64,000 nt of DNA, from positions 62,001-126,000 of the forward strand of contig JAQJVL010000419.1 of the NCBI GenBank assembly GCA_035578905.1, in the 5' to 3' direction. Below the pieces are notes generated by a model. It was not told the origin of the DNA and did not search any database. It saw only the letters and a program-made list of their open reading frames with translations. The position numbers and the translations under genes are program-made. Of the stretch, positions 1 through 11,404 are shown piece after piece (the first letter of the stretch is position 1; each line of letters opens with the position of its first letter). The DNA is from Stictocephala bisonia (lineage: Eukaryota > Arthropoda > Insecta > Hemiptera > Membracidae).

Positions 1-124
1 GAGGGAGGGAGGGAGGGAGGGAGGGAGGGAGGGAGGGAGGGAGGGAGGGAGGGAGGGAGGGAGGGAGGGAGGGAGGGAGGGAGGGAGGGAGGGAGGGAGG
101 GAGGGAGGGAGGGAGGGAGGGAGG

Positions 125-159
<35 letters not shown>
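1..159. repeat. (GGGA)n then (GA)n microsatellite
   Basis: An uninterrupted GGGA tetranucleotide tract fills about 127 bases and passes directly into a GA dinucleotide tract. The window edge cuts it, so its full length is unknown. On the other strand it is a pure pyrimidine tract, a type often found in introns. Confidence 0.97.
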
Positions 160-161
<2 letters not shown>

Positions 162-2021
162 AATGCAGAATGCTTTATTAGCCTGATTTTTTTTAATCGG
201 TTAAAAATCAATTTGAATCAATAAAAGTTATGGCTATTTATTTTAAGATATTAATAAAAAAAATTCTCGGCTGTGCGCCCCCTGGGAGCTTATGCCCATT
301 GGCCAAGGCCTACCGGGCTTATTGGGAAATCTGGCTCTGAACGGGACATGTAAATATATTTATTTATACATCAAGATCCTCTTTTATAAGTACATTATTA
401 CTTAAAATCACTCCTATTGCTCATCCGTTTGATATTGATATAGCAATTGGCTGCATTCCATAGCAGTATAGTGCGTAAATAGTTTGGATTATGAAATTGA
501 ATGGATTACTAATAATAATGTTTTGTAAACATTTAAATGGCAAAATTGGCCTTTAAACAGTAATTTACAGGGTTGTAAAAATGTTATCCTTAAATTGAAT
601 TATCAGTAACCAAACTGGATGAAGATTTGTTAGTTCCCTTTTATGACCTATTTTGGCACTTTGTGGTTGGATGGTAAAATAAGTTTGATATAATCAGCTT
701 CATATGGGATCCTAAGAATCCGATTAGGCCTATTGTTAACTGTAACTTGTCAGCAATTATCATGGTTAGTATTTTATATAACCTTGAGTGAAAGATTTTG
801 TATTTTAATATTATCATGCTGAAAACTAGCTGTATGATTGATCCCAACCATGTATTTTTTACAATATTCTTTTGATTTAAAAAATATTAAACTATCACCA
901 GTCTTATAAAATAACTGATATTATGCACGTGTCTTGGTCTATGTATGCCATTATTTAACATCATTAACAGAAATTTGTATAGTTTGTAAATTATATGTAC
1001 AGTTAAAATTGATGTTTTAAAATGTAATTACAATCCCATAATAATAATGAGTATTGCACAGTTGAAAAGAAAACATTGAGTATTTCATTCAATCAATGTT
1101 ATGTAAAAATGTAGCGGCAGATAAACCATCGAACCAGCCTTTTCTCTCAATTTACCATATTCATATTTCATGCCACAAACAATCAGTACGCTCTGCCGTG
1201 GTGAAAGTGAAACAGCTCAAAACGTCAGTGATATCTATTGTATAAGTAACATACTACCATTCAAAACTGCTCACACTTTCTCCCATTGGGTGAACTATCT
1301 ATTCCCTATATAATCAATGCTTCCACTGAACTAACCATCCAGGCTACAATCTAGAAAACTCTAGAATTCTGGAACAACTAGAACAAAAACAGAATATTCC
1401 ACATACTGCTAGTTCAGAGATCATTGTCAAATAGAATTCATATTAATTAACAACTACGGTTTAAGATAAATAATGATATTAGTAAAAGTTCTCATAATTG
1501 TGCAAAATTGTTTAGTAATAACAATTAGAAATTTTATTTTTATATCTCTAGATAATTTCAGAACTCTCTTCTAGTTACAGGTTAGACCATTCTAAATGAT
1601 TTAAAACATAATAATACTATCAAAGATTTATGAGGTTATTGTGGATAGAATATTAGAAAAAATAGTATATAATTAGATAGTTGGGTTTTAAAATATTTAA
1701 AAAAACATTAACTACAATCTATACCTAACCAATACTAGCCTATACTAAATAACTTAATCCTCTTATCTTATAATTAATACAAATAGGCCTATCAAAAATA
1801 TATGGGAAAAACAGTTATAATAGTTTTAACCATGTAAAAATAATAATTCACTTTTAAATTATACATTTACAAAAAAAAAAAAAAAAAGCCAGCACCTCTG
1901 TCTAGATAATCTGCACTCATAAGTTACCCTGGCAATAGAGAAATTAATGCAAGCAACGTGTGAAAGCCTTGTACATAGCTTTTTTAAGGTTGCAACGTTT
2001 AATCATGCAATTATGTTTCAG
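160..2021. other. Intronic sequence of wapl, nothing recognised
   Basis: AT-rich DNA upstream of the first visible wapl exon. I see no coding similarity, no terminal inverted repeats and no tandem array apart from an A-run near 1869-1887. The last bases before 2022 form a normal splice acceptor ending tttcag, so at least the right part is intron. The preceding wapl exon is not recognisable here and probably lies before the window. Confidence 0.55.
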
Positions 2022-2121
2022 GCTTTGATTTTACTGATAAACTTTGTTGAGCACAGTGATGAGAACAGAAGGTTGTTAATACAAGCAAATGCTCCATCGA
2101 ATCCAGACTCATTGTTCGAGG
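2022..2121 (+). CDS. wapl: wapl exon (WAPL domain, first exon in window)
   Basis: This internal exon of the cohesin-release factor Wings apart-like encodes 33 codons plus one base. The peptide runs from ALILLINFVEH to NPDSLFE, and the stretch LLINFVEHSDENRRLLI matches the LLINLVEYS..NR segment of the animal WAPL C-terminal domain. The acceptor is tttcag ending at 2021 and the donor is GTAAGT from 2122, so the exon ends in phase 1. Its single trailing G joins TA at 13350 to make Val. WAPL binds PDS5 and SA/STAG and opens the SMC3-RAD21 gate so that cohesin leaves chromatin in the nucleus. The assignment rests on this exon together with the four later ones, which give one uninterrupted frame of 549 bases. 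Confidence 0.88.
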
Positions 2122-2244
2122 GTAAGTTCATCATACTTGGTTAATCACAAAGTTAATAAAAAGTTAAACAAAATAAAACTCAGTATTGATATGAAAACTA
2201 AATAGTGTAATAATAAAATGAGGTATTACGTTTGACATAGACAT

Positions 2245-2660
2245 CCAAATCAAATCAAATCAATTTCTTTATTGTCACAAATACATTTTCAAGTCTAGCA
2301 CAGCTAGAAAAACGGGTGACATTGTCAGATCTAGAAACTAGGCCTACTCTAAAATTAAAGCAAGGTAATTTATTAGAAATTACTTAGTCAAACACAAAAT
2401 GCAGCTTTAAATGAAATTGTCATTTATGTATTCGTCAACAGAATAGTATGCTTGGACAAGTAAAAATGATTTTATTTGTTTTTTAAACTTAGAAATTTCA
2501 TCATTGTTCTTGTAAATATTTGGTAATTTATTGAACAATTTCATACCCATACAATAGTTTGGCCTTCAATCCTGTCGGATGCCTGAGATAAATTTATTTG
2601 ACTATATGCCTTGTCCTAACCTAAAAATCTCTTTTATAAGAGATTTAGACCAGTGACAAA
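2245..2660 (-). mobile_element. CR1/L2-like LINE 3' fragment
   Basis: Read on the minus strand, about 2409-2600 encodes the C-terminal tail of a non-LTR reverse-transcriptase protein. It contains MGMKLFNKLPNIYKNNDEISKFKKQ and ends in a stop at 2407-2409. After the stop comes a short 3' UTR with an AATAAA-like motif, then a repeated TGATT tail near 2246-2270, as is typical of CR1/L2-group 3' ends. A frameshift is present near 2570. The fragment is 5' truncated and has no reverse-transcriptase core. It lies in the first long wapl intron, antisense to the gene. Confidence 0.75.
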
Positions 2661-3384
2661 GCAGTAGTATGCAGAGAGGAATGATTCCTCATTCATCTTT
2701 AACAATGAGGAAAGATACAACAGTAAACCTAATTATTTTTTTTTTTTTTTATTTTTTGTCAAAAGTAGAGGCCAATCTCCTTCTTAACCTTACTCTGCCC
2801 ATTCCTCATAGACTATTGATCTGTGCAAGGAACTTTTATACAGACAGAGTAAGGGGGCTAACCAGTACAGTAGATGGTGAATATTACTGATTAATCTTTC
2901 GGTCTAGGCCGGCTCTATCTCTAACCCAAGCCCAAAGTCCTGACGCCTGTTTTTGTCTATTGTTTACCTAATATCATTCAGGAAAGTATAAAGCATTTTC
3001 AATGTTATTACTCTCACACATATTAAATTTCTTAATGACTTCATATCAGAACTTCTCTCACATCATCTCTCAGCATTTTCACAATAAAAACTGACAACAC
3101 AAATATAACAACAAACATTTTGAATATTAGTTACTACAGAACGGAAACAGTCAACTTAAATCTATGAGAATGCAAAACTTGATAACCAGTTAGTTCCATT
3201 GTTATTGACAGAATTGTTGAAGACAGGCGTCAGAGTAAATTGTGAAACTTGCCAACTCACATAAAAGAATAATCACAACTGCACTCTGAAACAGAAGAAT
3301 TGCCGTTTAAATGTACCTCTACAAATGGTTAATGCATCATATTTAATCACTTAAATTTCAAGAAAACATTGATGCAGCAACTAA
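2661..3384. other. Intronic sequence, nothing firm
   Basis: No gene is seen. There is a T-run near 2739-2752. A possible short inverted pair (ctgacgcctgt near 2939 and its complement near 3222) has no matching flanking duplication. The right part may hold decayed upstream sequence of the LINE that follows, since LINE-like reading appears just before 3385. Confidence 0.4.
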
Positions 3385-4865
3385 TTTTGCACAAGTAAAG
3401 TTATAACAAATCTAAAAAATAAAAAATCAGTTGGGTGGGATGATATTCCAGTGACGATTTTGAAAAATACTGTACAGTACATTTCAAAGCCATTGAGTTT
3501 AATAGTTAGTCAATGTTTCAATGAAGGAATTTTCCCAAATCAGTTAAAATATGCAAGTGTGATACCTATTTATAAAAAATGTGACAAGGAAAATCCTGAC
3601 AATTATAGACTAGTATCAGTCTTACCAAGTCTATCAAAAATTTTTGAAAAAGTAGTTCATAACCAGCTAAATGCATTCCTCGATCGTGAAAATGTGATAT
3701 GTAAAAATCAGTATGGTTTTCAACCTGGACGAAGTGCCGTAGATGCAGCAGCAGAATTGATCAAGCATATTACGGAGGGATTGGATAGGTCACAGAGTAC
3801 CGCAGGTATTTTCTGTGACTTGTCCAAGGCATTTGATTGTGTTAACCATAATTTATTAATTGAAAAACTAAAATTTTATGGCATTTCTGACGGAGCATTG
3901 AATTGGTTTAGATCATACCTGTCAAACAGAAAACAGAGAGTTGTCATAAATAAAAACAATGTTAGATACATATCAAATTGGAAGGAGATTAAAAATGGTG
4001 TACCTCAAGGTTCAATATTAGGACCCTTGTTGTTTGTCTTGTACATAAATGACTTACCTTTGAACATTAATCATGCTAATATCTTTTTGTATGCCGATGA
4101 TACCTCAATACTATTGAGATGTAATAATAATAATGAGCTAAGGAAGGCAATAGGAAGGATTTTACCAGAAATAAAACAGTGGTTTGATATAAATGGACTT
4201 AAATTAAATGGAGAAAAACTGAAATAATAAAATTTCAAACTCAACAGAGTAAATATACATTTGATAGAAGCATAATCTTTGACAATAGCACTATAAACAT
4301 TACAGATACCGTACAGTTTTTAGGTATGCATATTGATAAAAATGTTACTTGGAAGCCTTTAATAGAAAAACTAAATAAAAGGCTGAGTTCATTATGCTTT
4401 CAGATGTATATTTTGAGAGAAACTGTGGATTTGGATGTTAGGCTAATTGTCTATCATGCTTGTTTTTGTTCTTTACTACAGTACGGTTTAGAATTATGGG
4501 GAAACTCAACAGATATCTCAACTGTTTTTAGAATTCAAAAGTCTTATATTCGAACTATGTTATTTATGAAATATAACCAATCATGAAAATCAATATTCAA
4601 AGACATTATTATTTTAACACTTCCCTCACTGTATATATATAAGTGCTTAGTTTTTATACATAAAGAAATTGGTGTATTTTCCGATGAGCAGCACTCCCAT
4701 AGTTATAACACGAGATTTAGAAATCAACTCCAGTACCCAATTCACAGACTAAAGTTATTAGAAAATACTCCTCATTACATGGGTTTGAAATTTTATAACA
4801 AATTACCAATTTCTGTTAAAGAATTAAATTTAAATAAATTCAAAATGGTTGTAAAAAATTATTAG
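3385..4865 (+). pseudogene. Reverse transcriptase of CR1/jockey-like LINE, broken
   Basis: The frame opens at 3385 and reads KSVGWDDIPVTIL, then the RT fingers and palm: GFQPGRSAVDAA, FCDLSKAFDCVNH, NGVPQGSILGPLLF and the catalytic box FLYADDTSI. At 4214-4218 a run of five A is one base short. This breaks GEKTEIIKF and ends the first frame at 4227. The next frame resumes at once and gives FLGMHIDKNVTW and the thumb region. A TGA at 4584 replaces a sense codon, after which the same frame runs on through SHSYNTR to a natural stop at 4863-4865. With one frameshift and one nonsense change it cannot make active enzyme. Confidence 0.85.
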
Positions 4866-5066
4866 TTAACAAGGAGTACTATGATGTGAATGAATTTTTG
4901 AATGATCAATCATTGATTTTTGATGTACATTTTTATGTAGATAATTAGTTTAGTTTATTATTAGTTTATGTGACAAGTCACCTGTTCATTTTACAAAATA
5001 TAATTATGTATTATACTGTAACATATATTGAACGTTATGTAACAATAAAGATCTTGATTCTTGACT
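3385..5066 (+). mobile_element. 5'-truncated CR1/jockey-like LINE
   Basis: A non-LTR retrotransposon copy containing the reverse-transcriptase half of ORF2, a short AT-rich 3' UTR and a terminal part with AATAAAG followed by a TTGATTC/TTGAC-like end. There is no poly(A) tail, in keeping with the CR1/L2 group. The endonuclease and ORF1 are absent, the usual result of incomplete reverse transcription. It lies in the first long wapl intron in sense orientation. Confidence 0.8.
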
Positions 5067-5319
5067 ACTTATACAACCTTATCTATATTTTTAATAGGGG
5101 TGTGCGAGTAGCAATTATAGGATTCGAGTCCAGTTTTTAGACATAATTTTGAGTAACTAACCCTTAATTTTCAAAAATGAAAACACACAATAATACGTTC
5201 TTTTCAGCTAACCTCAATTTTGCCATTGACTACAATCTTAGAACTTAGGTTGAAGCAGCTGGTGTCATAACTAGAATCTATATTTTCCAGTGACAACCGC
5301 GTCAAGGTGCTATGTACAC

Positions 5320-5345
5320 TATTTACAAATAATTATTTGTAAATA
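5320..5345. repeat. Short perfect palindrome
   Basis: ATTTACAAAT, spacer AATT, ATTTGTAAAT. It lies inside the left remnant of the TAGGGGTGTGCGAGTA element, next to the 36-bp repeats. Confidence 0.8.
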
Positions 5346-5352
5346 ATTATTA

Positions 5353-5440
5353 ATTACCACAGTACGTACATGGGTGAGAGGGTGGGTCATTACCACAATA
5401 TGTGTATGGGTGGGCGGGTGAATCAATACCACATTAACCT
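5353..5440 (-). repeat. 36-bp minisatellite, about 2.3 copies
   Basis: Two adjacent 36-base units beginning ACCACAGTAC and ACCACAATAT, then the start of a third. On the minus strand they read as TGACCCACC...TACGTAC.GTGGT, the same unit type as the arrays at 22229 and 25038. It lies within the left part of the hAT-like element. Confidence 0.75.
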
Positions 5441-6216
5441 TGTTTTGGTTTTCATTGTTAGGGTATCCACGGACCGGGAAAACCGGGAAAATCGGGGATT
5501 ATTTGTGAATTTTTAATCCGGGAAAAATTCGTGGATTATTCGTGAATTTGTATCAATACCGGGAAATTTTCAAATATTTGAGCAAAAGTGAAAGTTGTTC
5601 TTAATAATCTAAAAATAAAGATGTAAAAAAATTAATACATAATTTCTGAATAATGTACGTTATTTTAAACCAACAGTAATTTTGGTCAGCGATTGGAGAC
5701 AGCCATAGTCGACATTATGAAAAGTGGTTAAAAGTCCAACAGTCATCATGAGTTTCACATCCTGTCTGATCGAGGCAGACACGACAAAGAGCAACAGAGC
5801 ATCCATTCGTCTTGTCCGATCCCAATACTTTGTTCATTTAATTCATATCATATTACGTGTCTCGTATCCAGTTTTATACGCCACTTTGGTTGATTTTGTG
5901 TGCAGGGTACTGTTCAGTCCGTTTACCGAAAGAAATTATCGTATTCCTCCCGCCGCCGAACGTATCCTGCATTAGGCTCCTACGAGTGCAGGAAACCATT
6001 CAAAATTTAGACGGAACAAAATTATCGTATTAATCATTTGTTGCACAAATGGTACGGTAACAGAAACCACAAACATCATTGGTTTGAGCTACGCAATCGT
6101 GTTTCGCACTTTCGTTGCGCCATTTACCTAATGATTTTTAGTTGTGCGAAGATTTATCGGAATCTGTGTTTGTGATAATTATTTGTTTAGATTTAGTAAT
6201 TCATGTTGATTTGTCA

Positions 6217-6261
6217 ATGGTTGGGAATCGGCGTCGGTCTAAACTCTACAAAGTCTTGAAG
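6217..6261 (+). CDS. Possible first exon of the 5461-10658 transposase gene
   Basis: ATG followed by 15 codons (MVGNRRRSKLYKVLK), then a consensus-like donor GTAAG at 6262 in phase 0. It lies upstream of, and in the same orientation as, the transposase-like C-terminal ORF at 8345. I cannot find the middle exons, so the link is inference from position, splice signal and basic composition. Confidence 0.25.
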
Positions 6262-8344
6262 GTAAGAAATTATTTAAATTAATTTTTTTTACCAAGTTAA
6301 TTACTCCATTTGGAGTATCGTATTATTACCTCTCTTTAAATTTTAATCCTCATTATTTTAGTTACTGTTCCTCTACCTATTATTTTATTTGCAGCTATCC
6401 ATTCATTTTAAGCAACTGCGATTTTAATCACTTGTTGTCACTTCAGGTAGCTTTATTATTTTGTTACCAATCATCTCTTATTTTATGAGATGGCACCTAG
6501 TAGGCTAGCCAAAGTCTAGGTTATTATTGCTCATTGATATAATATTATTGCTCATTGATATAAATTTGTGTAATGATTGAAGATAACTGTTTTAATTAAT
6601 AAGAGTTTAATTTTTTTTTCTTTATAGGCTTGTAGAATAATTTTGTTTAATGTTTAATTAGTATAAGTTAAATGCGAGTTTTGAAATTTGTCTTGGCCTA
6701 ATTCTCAGCGCAGATATTTTACTTGTTTTAAGTACATACATAACACTTCAATTTATTAAAATTGGTAATGACACTATTCAAATTGGTTATTATTCATTAA
6801 AATATAGATGAGGATTAAAAATAATCATGGTCACTAGGTAATGAGTCTAATAGGTATAGGGATCATTGTCTGTCAGATCCCTTTTATCCCCTTTATTTTG
6901 GAAATTCAAACGGTTGTAAATTTGTATATTTTTAATATTATGTCCTATGCTTTAAGTAAACTACCATTTTCTGTTCTCAATACTGGTATCCACAACTATA
7001 ACACAACAAGTAACGATCAGATAAATAGAAGCTGCAATAGGCTAAGTAAAACGTTGAGTAGTCATGTCTATTAAGATATTTAATAAGTTAAATAAAACTT
7101 ATCAAATTGTATTCTGATAGACAGTCACTGTTTTTTAAAAAAATGGTAACTATGCACTTTCTTGCCACATCTGAAAATATGATTTCATGTTGAAAAAGTG
7201 GTGAAAAATCAGTTTATATCTCTTGAGGAGTTTGATTTCATCCGCGGAAAACTCGTTTTTTACCGAAAAATTGAAAAACTAAATTTTAATCTTATAGCAA
7301 AAAAGACCAACTTTTTTAAAAATCGTTATTTTTTAACATATTTTTATTCATTTATCTTGTTTTTTTATGCTGAACACAAATATATAACTGGTTTTGTAGT
7401 AAAATGATTTTTCAGCTCGAAAAATGCATTTTTTACTGGCATAACCTAACTTATCTTAATTGTCTATTTTCTCAACAAACATTCGTAATTTGCGTTAAAT
7501 ACCAAAACAATTTATGGTTGGCTCTTAGGAAATCCTTTTTATTCTGTTAGTGACCTCATGTCCGTAAAGGAAATATAACTTAAGTCAAGCTTTTACTACC
7601 TGATCAACATTTTTATTTAGGCCTATTAATTTTCATTGTAAAACTTAATGTGTAAATTTTATCTTATTTAACTTATTTATATATATGTTTTTATCACTGC
7701 TATAGTTTATTTTATCTCTCAAATTTTCTTTAAAATTTTCTTAAATTTTAATGGATTTTTTTGTCACTTTCGGTCAAAACTTAAGCAATGATAGATGGTT
7801 CTTTTTTAACTAGCAATCTGTGACAACAGGTATTTCTTAAATTTTGAGCTACCACAAAATAAATCATATAAATACGGTGATAAATAAATAAGCTATTTGA
7901 TTTATCACGAATCTTTAAACTATATTATCCAATTTTAATGTTACTTTTTTTTAATTCATTTAAATGTGCTTTGAGATTGATAAGTATTGTATGTGTGGTA
8001 TGGTATTATGATAAATAAAAGTTATTTAAAATGATAAATATAAAGTATCAGAAATGTATATTACAGTACTTGCATTTATAATTGATATGTTACAAAAATC
8101 AAATTTGACCTTTTAAAATTAAAAAAAAAAACTAAAATAATGCACTACAATGAGATATTAATATTCAATGTAATTTTACTAGACACAATGTTTAAATCCT
8201 TATATAATACGTGAAGCAATTTTTTGTCAACGCAACTCCTCCCTTTTTTCTTGACCAATTTAAACGGTTGAGGTGTTAAAAAATTTGCCTTTGTTCGTAG
8301 TTGTGCAATAAGGTCTTACTTCTTCAAATTTTTCACCCTGAAGG

Positions 8345-8971
8345 GCACGGGAAGCCCTCAAAGTTACAACATTGGACATATTGGTTGAAAGTAATGTATT
8401 TTCGGGAGCAACAGCGGACCGTACAGCCAGACAGTTTTATGAACTAATAGAAAATGATTCTGTGAAAGAAAAATTAAAAGAATACTCTCGTTCTAAAACT
8501 AGATTAGACAGTTTTTGGGTTGAGTTACTAAAAACTGCTGTTCCTGGCAAAGAGTATCCAGATCTTTTAGCGTTGGTTAAACTGGTATGCATAATGTCTC
8601 ATGAAAATGCAAATCTTGAAAGTGGTTTCTCAATTAACAAAGAGTGTCTTGTTCCTAATCAACAGGAAAAAAGCCTTGTAGCTCAAAGATTTATCATTGA
8701 AGCTGTAAACATAGCAGGTGGAGTTGACAAAATGAACATCCCAAAAGAAATGCTTATTGCAGTCAGAAACAGCCGTTCCAAGTATGAGGATGCATTAAAA
8801 GAACAAAGGAATAATAATGATCAAAGAAGAAAGGCTGTAGAAGATAAAAAGAAACATACTGCCCGACTTAAAGAATTAGAAGAACAAAAGGCAATTGTCG
8901 AAGCAGAGGCTCGCATGAAAGTTAGTGCTATTCAAGAGGAATTGCAGAACCTCAAGAAACAGATTAGCTGA
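8345..8971 (+). CDS. hAT-like transposase C-terminal region, likely last exon
   Basis: An open frame from a TGA just before 8342 to the TGA at 8969-8971, about 205 codons. It has the hAT-type dimerisation segment: LVKLVCIMSHENANLESGF, then SINKECLVPN. The spacing resembles the SHGNAAVERGFSVNK block of a widespread family of uncharacterised insect and fish transposon proteins. Residues from about 140 of the ORF form a highly charged coiled coil (EQRNNNDQRRKAVEDKKKH, LKELEEQKA). There is no start codon with context at the 5' end, and the catalytic N-terminal half is absent from this frame, so it should be a 3' exon or a truncated copy. The typical glycine/serine after SHEN is retained, but the hallmark Glu-Arg-Gly triplet reads Glu-Ser-Gly. 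Confidence 0.6.
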   Translation, partial: AREALKVTTLDILVESNVFSGATADRTARQFYELIENDSVKEKLKEYSRSKTRLDSFWVELLKTAVPGKEYPDLLALVKLVCIMSHENANLESGFSINKECLVPNQQEKSLVAQRFIIEAVNIAGGVDKMNIPKEMLIAVRNSRSKYEDALKEQRNNNDQRRKAVEDKKKHTARLKELEEQKAIVEAEARMKVSAIQEELQNLKKQIS

Positions 8972-9761
8972 ATAGGTTAGTTTGAATCTAGTTAGCCTAA
9001 GTGTTGTTAGATAATTAATAAAAAAGCAGAATTGTGCAGAACATGATAAAACATTTTTATTTGTAACTGAAATTAAAAGTTAACTGATTGATCTACATAT
9101 GCAATAGAGCATTTTTTCCATTTTAGTAGTTTTTGCGTTCTAAGCCAATGAAGTAAACAAAGAGCTTTTTTTAGTATTATATGTATTAATTTCTTTAATT
9201 TAACTGCCAAATTATGTATTTTTATATGAAATAAAACCAGTATTTTTTTATTAGTATTAATTATTATTCAGTCTATAAATTCAATGAACAATTAAAGTCA
9301 TTGATTCATTGCATTTTGAATATAAAAGTTCAATTAACTGTTGAAATATCTTTATCTAGTAAACAGTATTATCTTGCGTTGTCTTTAGTCAGTTCATGAT
9401 CAAATTCCTTACATTACATAAATTATTAAGCTGATTCATTGTAAAATAATACAGTTTTGTTTTATTGCAGTAAAATAGTCTTTATTGCATAACTTAATGC
9501 TGTTTTCTCACTATGTATGTATTGTGAATAAATCACTTATAAATTAGTAAAGTTTTAAGTAAAAACTAACATATTTTGTATACACTTATACATCTCAAAG
9601 CCTTTATTACCTTCAAAGTATCTTTTAATTTTTGTATTTTTATTTGTTAATAATAGTACCATTTTCAAATTTTGTTTACATTTCATGCTAATTATTACAA
9701 GTTGATTTATGTATGTTACAATATATTTTATCAATGCAATTTTAATTAAGGTAGAGCATTT
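8972..9761. other. AT-rich 3' part of the same transposon
   Basis: No ORF or repeat structure recognised. It lies between the transposase stop and the 261-bp duplication, and probably is element 3' UTR. Confidence 0.4.
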
Positions 9762-9871
9762 GCAATGTATTATGATGTTTTATTGTACAATAAGAATATG
9801 GGGTTTTTCATTTCTTATTTTCTCTTAAGATGATATTTGATAGACATTAACTTTTTTGGTGTTATAAATCA

Positions 9872-9909
<38 letters not shown>

Positions 9910-10260
9910 GCATTACTAGTTTGCAATATGTAGTACTAGAAGCCTAAATTAAGAATTAAAATTTCAATTACATTAAATGTGAATAGTAGAAATATAATTT
10001 ATTTTCCAATTGTTATGATGAACAATGTATTATGATGTTTACTTGTACAATGTGAATATGGGGTTTTTTCATCTCTTATTTTTTCTTAAGATGATAGTTG
10101 ATTTACATTAACTTTTTTGGTGTTATAATCATTATTATATTACATTACTAGTTTGCAATGTGTAGTACCAGAAGCCTAAGTTAAAAATTAAAATTTCAAT
10201 TACATTAAATGCGAACGGTAGGTAGAAATATAATTTATTTTCCAATTGTGATGAATAACA
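9762..10260. repeat. Tandem duplication, about 261-bp period
   Basis: The segment starting caatgtattatgatgttt at 9762 recurs at 10023 and stays alignable through ggggtttttc, cttaagatgata, ttttttggtgtt and acattaaatg. The first copy carries an (ATT)n run at 9878-9909 that the second lacks. This is an internal duplication of the transposon's 3' region. Confidence 0.85.
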
Positions 10261-10697
10261 TTTTATTTCTTTTAAATGTTTGATGTGGCTGATTTTTTTA
10301 GCATTAAAATACATAAAAGATCTGATCTGTTTAAAATGAGAATGGATTTAGTTGTTAGATGGTATGATTTTGGCCATGTAATATTATACTAGTTAATGAT
10401 TAATTTTGTTTTCAACTACTGTAATACAAATAATATATTTTTGTAAATTGAAAACGATGGCACAATAAAATACAATTTAAAGTGAAATGAATCTGGTTTT
10501 AATTTAGTTATCCTTATATTGTAAATGACATACATGCAGTAACAAAATTCAATGAGTCATATTCGAGCTGCGATATTATAACCTGGAATTATTTTCAAAT
10601 TTTCCTTGAAATCCTGGAATTATGCTTGAATTTTATAAACTGTATTTTGTGGACACCCTGTGTACTATTTGTACTGCCATCTGCCAAGTTAAGTCGT

Positions 10698-11404
10698 CAA
10701 GAGATGGGCGTTTTTATAAAAATGTTATTTATAACAAGTTATAACCTGTTATAGATTTAACAGGTTATATGAAATACCCTGTTATTTTTGTAACTCCCAG
10801 ACATGATTTATGATAAGGTTATAACGAACTTTATGTAACTAATGTATGTTGGTAATGGACAGTAAATATAGCGCGCTGAGAAGTAAGCGGAACTGTAACT
10901 GAACAACAAATGAAACTTAAGACTCTTGCATTTTACAGTTAAATTATCGATAATAGAACGAATTTTGAGCGGTAACTCTGTAATGGGCAAGCAAAGTCGC
11001 AACGACCGTAACTCATTATCGTAACGTAACATAAGGCAGTCGATAACAGAATGAACTTTGAGCGGTAACTCTGTAGTGGGCAAGCAAAGCCCAACCACCA
11101 TAACTCATTATCGACATAGTAACGTAACATAAGGCATAATTTCAACCACATACCAAACATAATAAACTTACTTGATCTCAGCTTCAACTTCATAATCTTT
11201 GGTTACTTGGAATGTTATCTAGACCTAACGAGGCTTCGAGCTGTTAAGTAACGTCAGGCAAGAAAAGAAACAGAATAACTGTCTGGAACTTCAACGGGTT
11301 GAGAGTAACAGGTTACAAAAATAACAGGTTATTATAAGACGTTATCAGAACATAATAGAATTACATAACAGGTTATCAAAAAAGTAACTAATTCCCATCT
11401 CTAG
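10698..11404. mobile_element. MITE with CAAGAGATGGG / CCCATCTCTAG ends
   Basis: The ends are inverted over 11 bases with one mismatch, of the AGAGATGGG type common among hAT MITEs. Inside, copies of the AACAGGTTAT/ATAACCTGTT motif lie near both ends. A tandem duplication of about 93 bases begins at 10949 and 11043 (both contain TTGAGCGGTAACTCTGTA). A clean 8-bp target duplication was not found. No coding capacity. It lies inside the right part of the 5095-11934 element. Confidence 0.6.

Larger units (their letters stand above)
5461..10658 (+). mobile_element. DNA transposon with GGGTATCCAC / GTGGACACCC ends, hAT-like
   Basis: The ends GGGTATCCAC (5461) and GTGGACACCC (ending 10658) are inverted with one mismatch, and subterminal CCGGGAAAA / CCTGGAATT motifs occur at both ends. 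Between them is a gene for a transposase with a hAT-like C-terminus on the + strand. I could not find a clean target duplication, so exact ends are uncertain and the two ends might come from different copies. The whole unit sits inside the 5095-11934 element. Confidence 0.5.

Noticed and set aside
2938..3232. Possible small element with CTGACGCCTGT inverted ends
   Set aside because: Only about 10 paired bases, no matching flanking duplication; likely chance.
7198..7407. 69-aa plus-strand frame, and other short frames in AT-rich DNA (641-847, 1947-2021 part, 5724-5975, 6841-7074, 12479-12733, 20718-20966, 40636-40863, 57318-57750)
   Set aside because: Low-complexity or without recognisable domain, splice context or codon signal; expected by chance in 64 kb. 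The 1947 frame is real only from 2022 on, where it becomes a wapl exon.
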